Position numbers and translations under genes: made by a program. The notes below the pieces were generated by a model. It searched no databases and was not told the DNA's origin. It saw only the letters and a program-made list of their open reading frames with translations. Of a DNA stretch of 64,000 nucleotides, positions 63,601-64,000 are shown in pieces. The first letter of the stretch is position 1; each line of letters opens with the position of its first letter. The stretch lies in contig NZ_CP096016.1 in assembly GCF_023650515.1 (NCBI RefSeq), forward strand, positions 3,846,001 through 3,910,000, in the 5' to 3' direction. The DNA comes from Alkalimarinus coralli (GTDB taxonomy: Bacteria; Pseudomonadota; Gammaproteobacteria; Pseudomonadales; Oleiphilaceae).

Positions 63601-63669
63601 GTCATCCTCGCGAAGGCGGAGATCCATAACTAATTGAAATAAATGGATTCCCGCATTCACGAGAATGAC
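63601..63669. repeat. Degenerate dRS3-like inverted repeat pair
   Basis: A copy at 63601-63627 faces a second at 63644-63669, each with changes from the consensus. The pair lies between the rubredoxin and the reductase genes. Confidence 0.7.
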
Positions 63670-63739
63670 AATAAAAAGAGCTATCCGTATGCTTCTCGAT
63701 GAACTCGAACCTCAATAGACTCAACCCGAATCATTCAAC

Positions 63740-63907
63740 CTAGGCAACCAGATAAAAGTCTGACTTGGATGCCGAACACTCCGGGCAGGTCCAGTCGTCC
63801 GGGATATCCTCCCACTTAGTGCCGGGGGCAAAGCCCTCTTCCGGCCAGCCCGCTTCTTCGTCATATACGAGGTCACAGGTCACGCAACAATATTTTTTAT
63901 AGCTCAT
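63740..63907 (-). CDS. Rubredoxin
   Basis: A 55-residue iron-binding electron carrier. The CVTCDLVYDEEAG segment supplies the first cysteine pair (C8, C11), CPEC at 41-44 the second. These four sulfurs hold a single iron. It starts 1 base after the stop of a second, partial rubredoxin gene, so both are cotranscribed, as rubA1-rubA2 in Pseudomonas aeruginosa. Confidence 0.96.
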   Translation of the reverse strand: MSYKKYCCVTCDLVYDEEAGWPEEGFAPGTKWEDIPDDWTCPECSASKSDFYLVA

Positions 63908-63908
63908 G

Positions 63909-64000
63909 TTATTGTCCGCCCTCTAGTTTTTCGAAATCGGGTTTCTCCCGGACGAAGCAGTCAGGACAGGGGAACTCTTCAGGGATATCATCCCACCGGG
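63909..64000 (-). CDS. Second rubredoxin, partial (right edge)
   Basis: Only the last 30 codons are in the window. They read RWDDIPEEFPCPDCFVREK and end FEKLEGGQ. CPDC is the second iron-binding cysteine pair. It belongs to the same operon as the complete rubredoxin, and the two differ clearly, as in alkane-type and general-type pairs. Confidence 0.92.
   Translation of the reverse strand, partial: RWDDIPEEFPCPDCFVREKPDFEKLEGGQ

Overview
The window reads as chromosomal DNA of a marine-type gammaproteobacterium of moderate G+C. It has a complete C-P lyase operon, a TonB2-type energy-transduction cluster, class II fumarase, a fatty acid cis/trans isomerase, and a rubredoxin / rubredoxin reductase / AlkS-like regulator cluster of the kind found in alkane degraders such as Oleiphilus, Alcanivorax, Marinobacter and Pseudomonas. 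No rRNA or tRNA gene was seen, and the genus cannot be fixed from these genes.

Left part (1-10.75 kb). A partial nrdA on the minus strand lies behind a cobalamin riboswitch. It is followed by a one-domain voltage-gated cation channel with an acidic, calcium-like selectivity filter, a small secreted protein, a cis/trans isomerase lipoprotein, a Yip1-like membrane protein, a secreted beta-propeller-like protein, and a MASE2-GAF hybrid histidine kinase whose stop codon overlaps the start of a pilin-like gene.

Rhs polymorphic-toxin island (10.9-23.8 kb, genes on the minus strand). A signal-peptide-bearing Rhs protein is cut by an IS3-family element. Downstream lie an RTX/Ig-like protein and a series of five toxin-immunity cassettes. 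Two cassettes are complete mini-Rhs proteins: the same Sec-type signal peptide, a short Rhs C-terminal segment and a variable toxin. One is a truncated mini-Rhs. Two are bare toxin tips with their immunity genes. A second IS3 element splits the array. The toxin tips look like a papain-fold protease/deamidase, a ParB-like domain, a nucleotidyltransferase-like domain, a TreTu-like ADP-ribosyltransferase and one unassigned type.

Phosphonate region (24.2-35.7 kb). phnCDEFGHIJKLMNP is one minus-strand unit encoding uptake, the C-P lyase core and conversion of the ribosyl product to PRPP. Palindromes with a GTCTAGAC core upstream of phnC and phnF are probable operators of the GntR-type regulator PhnF. 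A marC-like gene diverges from phnC. Next comes the DUF3450-ExbB-ExbB-ExbD-TonB-TPR operon (36.5-42.3 kb), then an AraC regulator divergent from a sterol-desaturase-like gene.

Right part (44.6-64 kb). A defence module (Abi/HEPN protein, type III Mod and Res) ends against a parD gene followed by only an 18-codon stub of parE. A 140-bp MITE-like element lies just upstream of parD. Then come a DMT exporter, a TetR regulator behind a 42-bp perfect palindrome with an unknown partner gene, fumC, a Prx5 peroxiredoxin, DUF2789, a three-gene membrane-redox operon (desaturase, unknown, HTTM-DCC fusion), two small cytosolic proteins, and the alkS-like, rubredoxin reductase and two rubredoxin genes. Copies of a dRS3-like repeat (ATTCCC-N8-GGGAAT) are scattered between genes, often as inverted pairs, and one lies on each side of the Rhs island.
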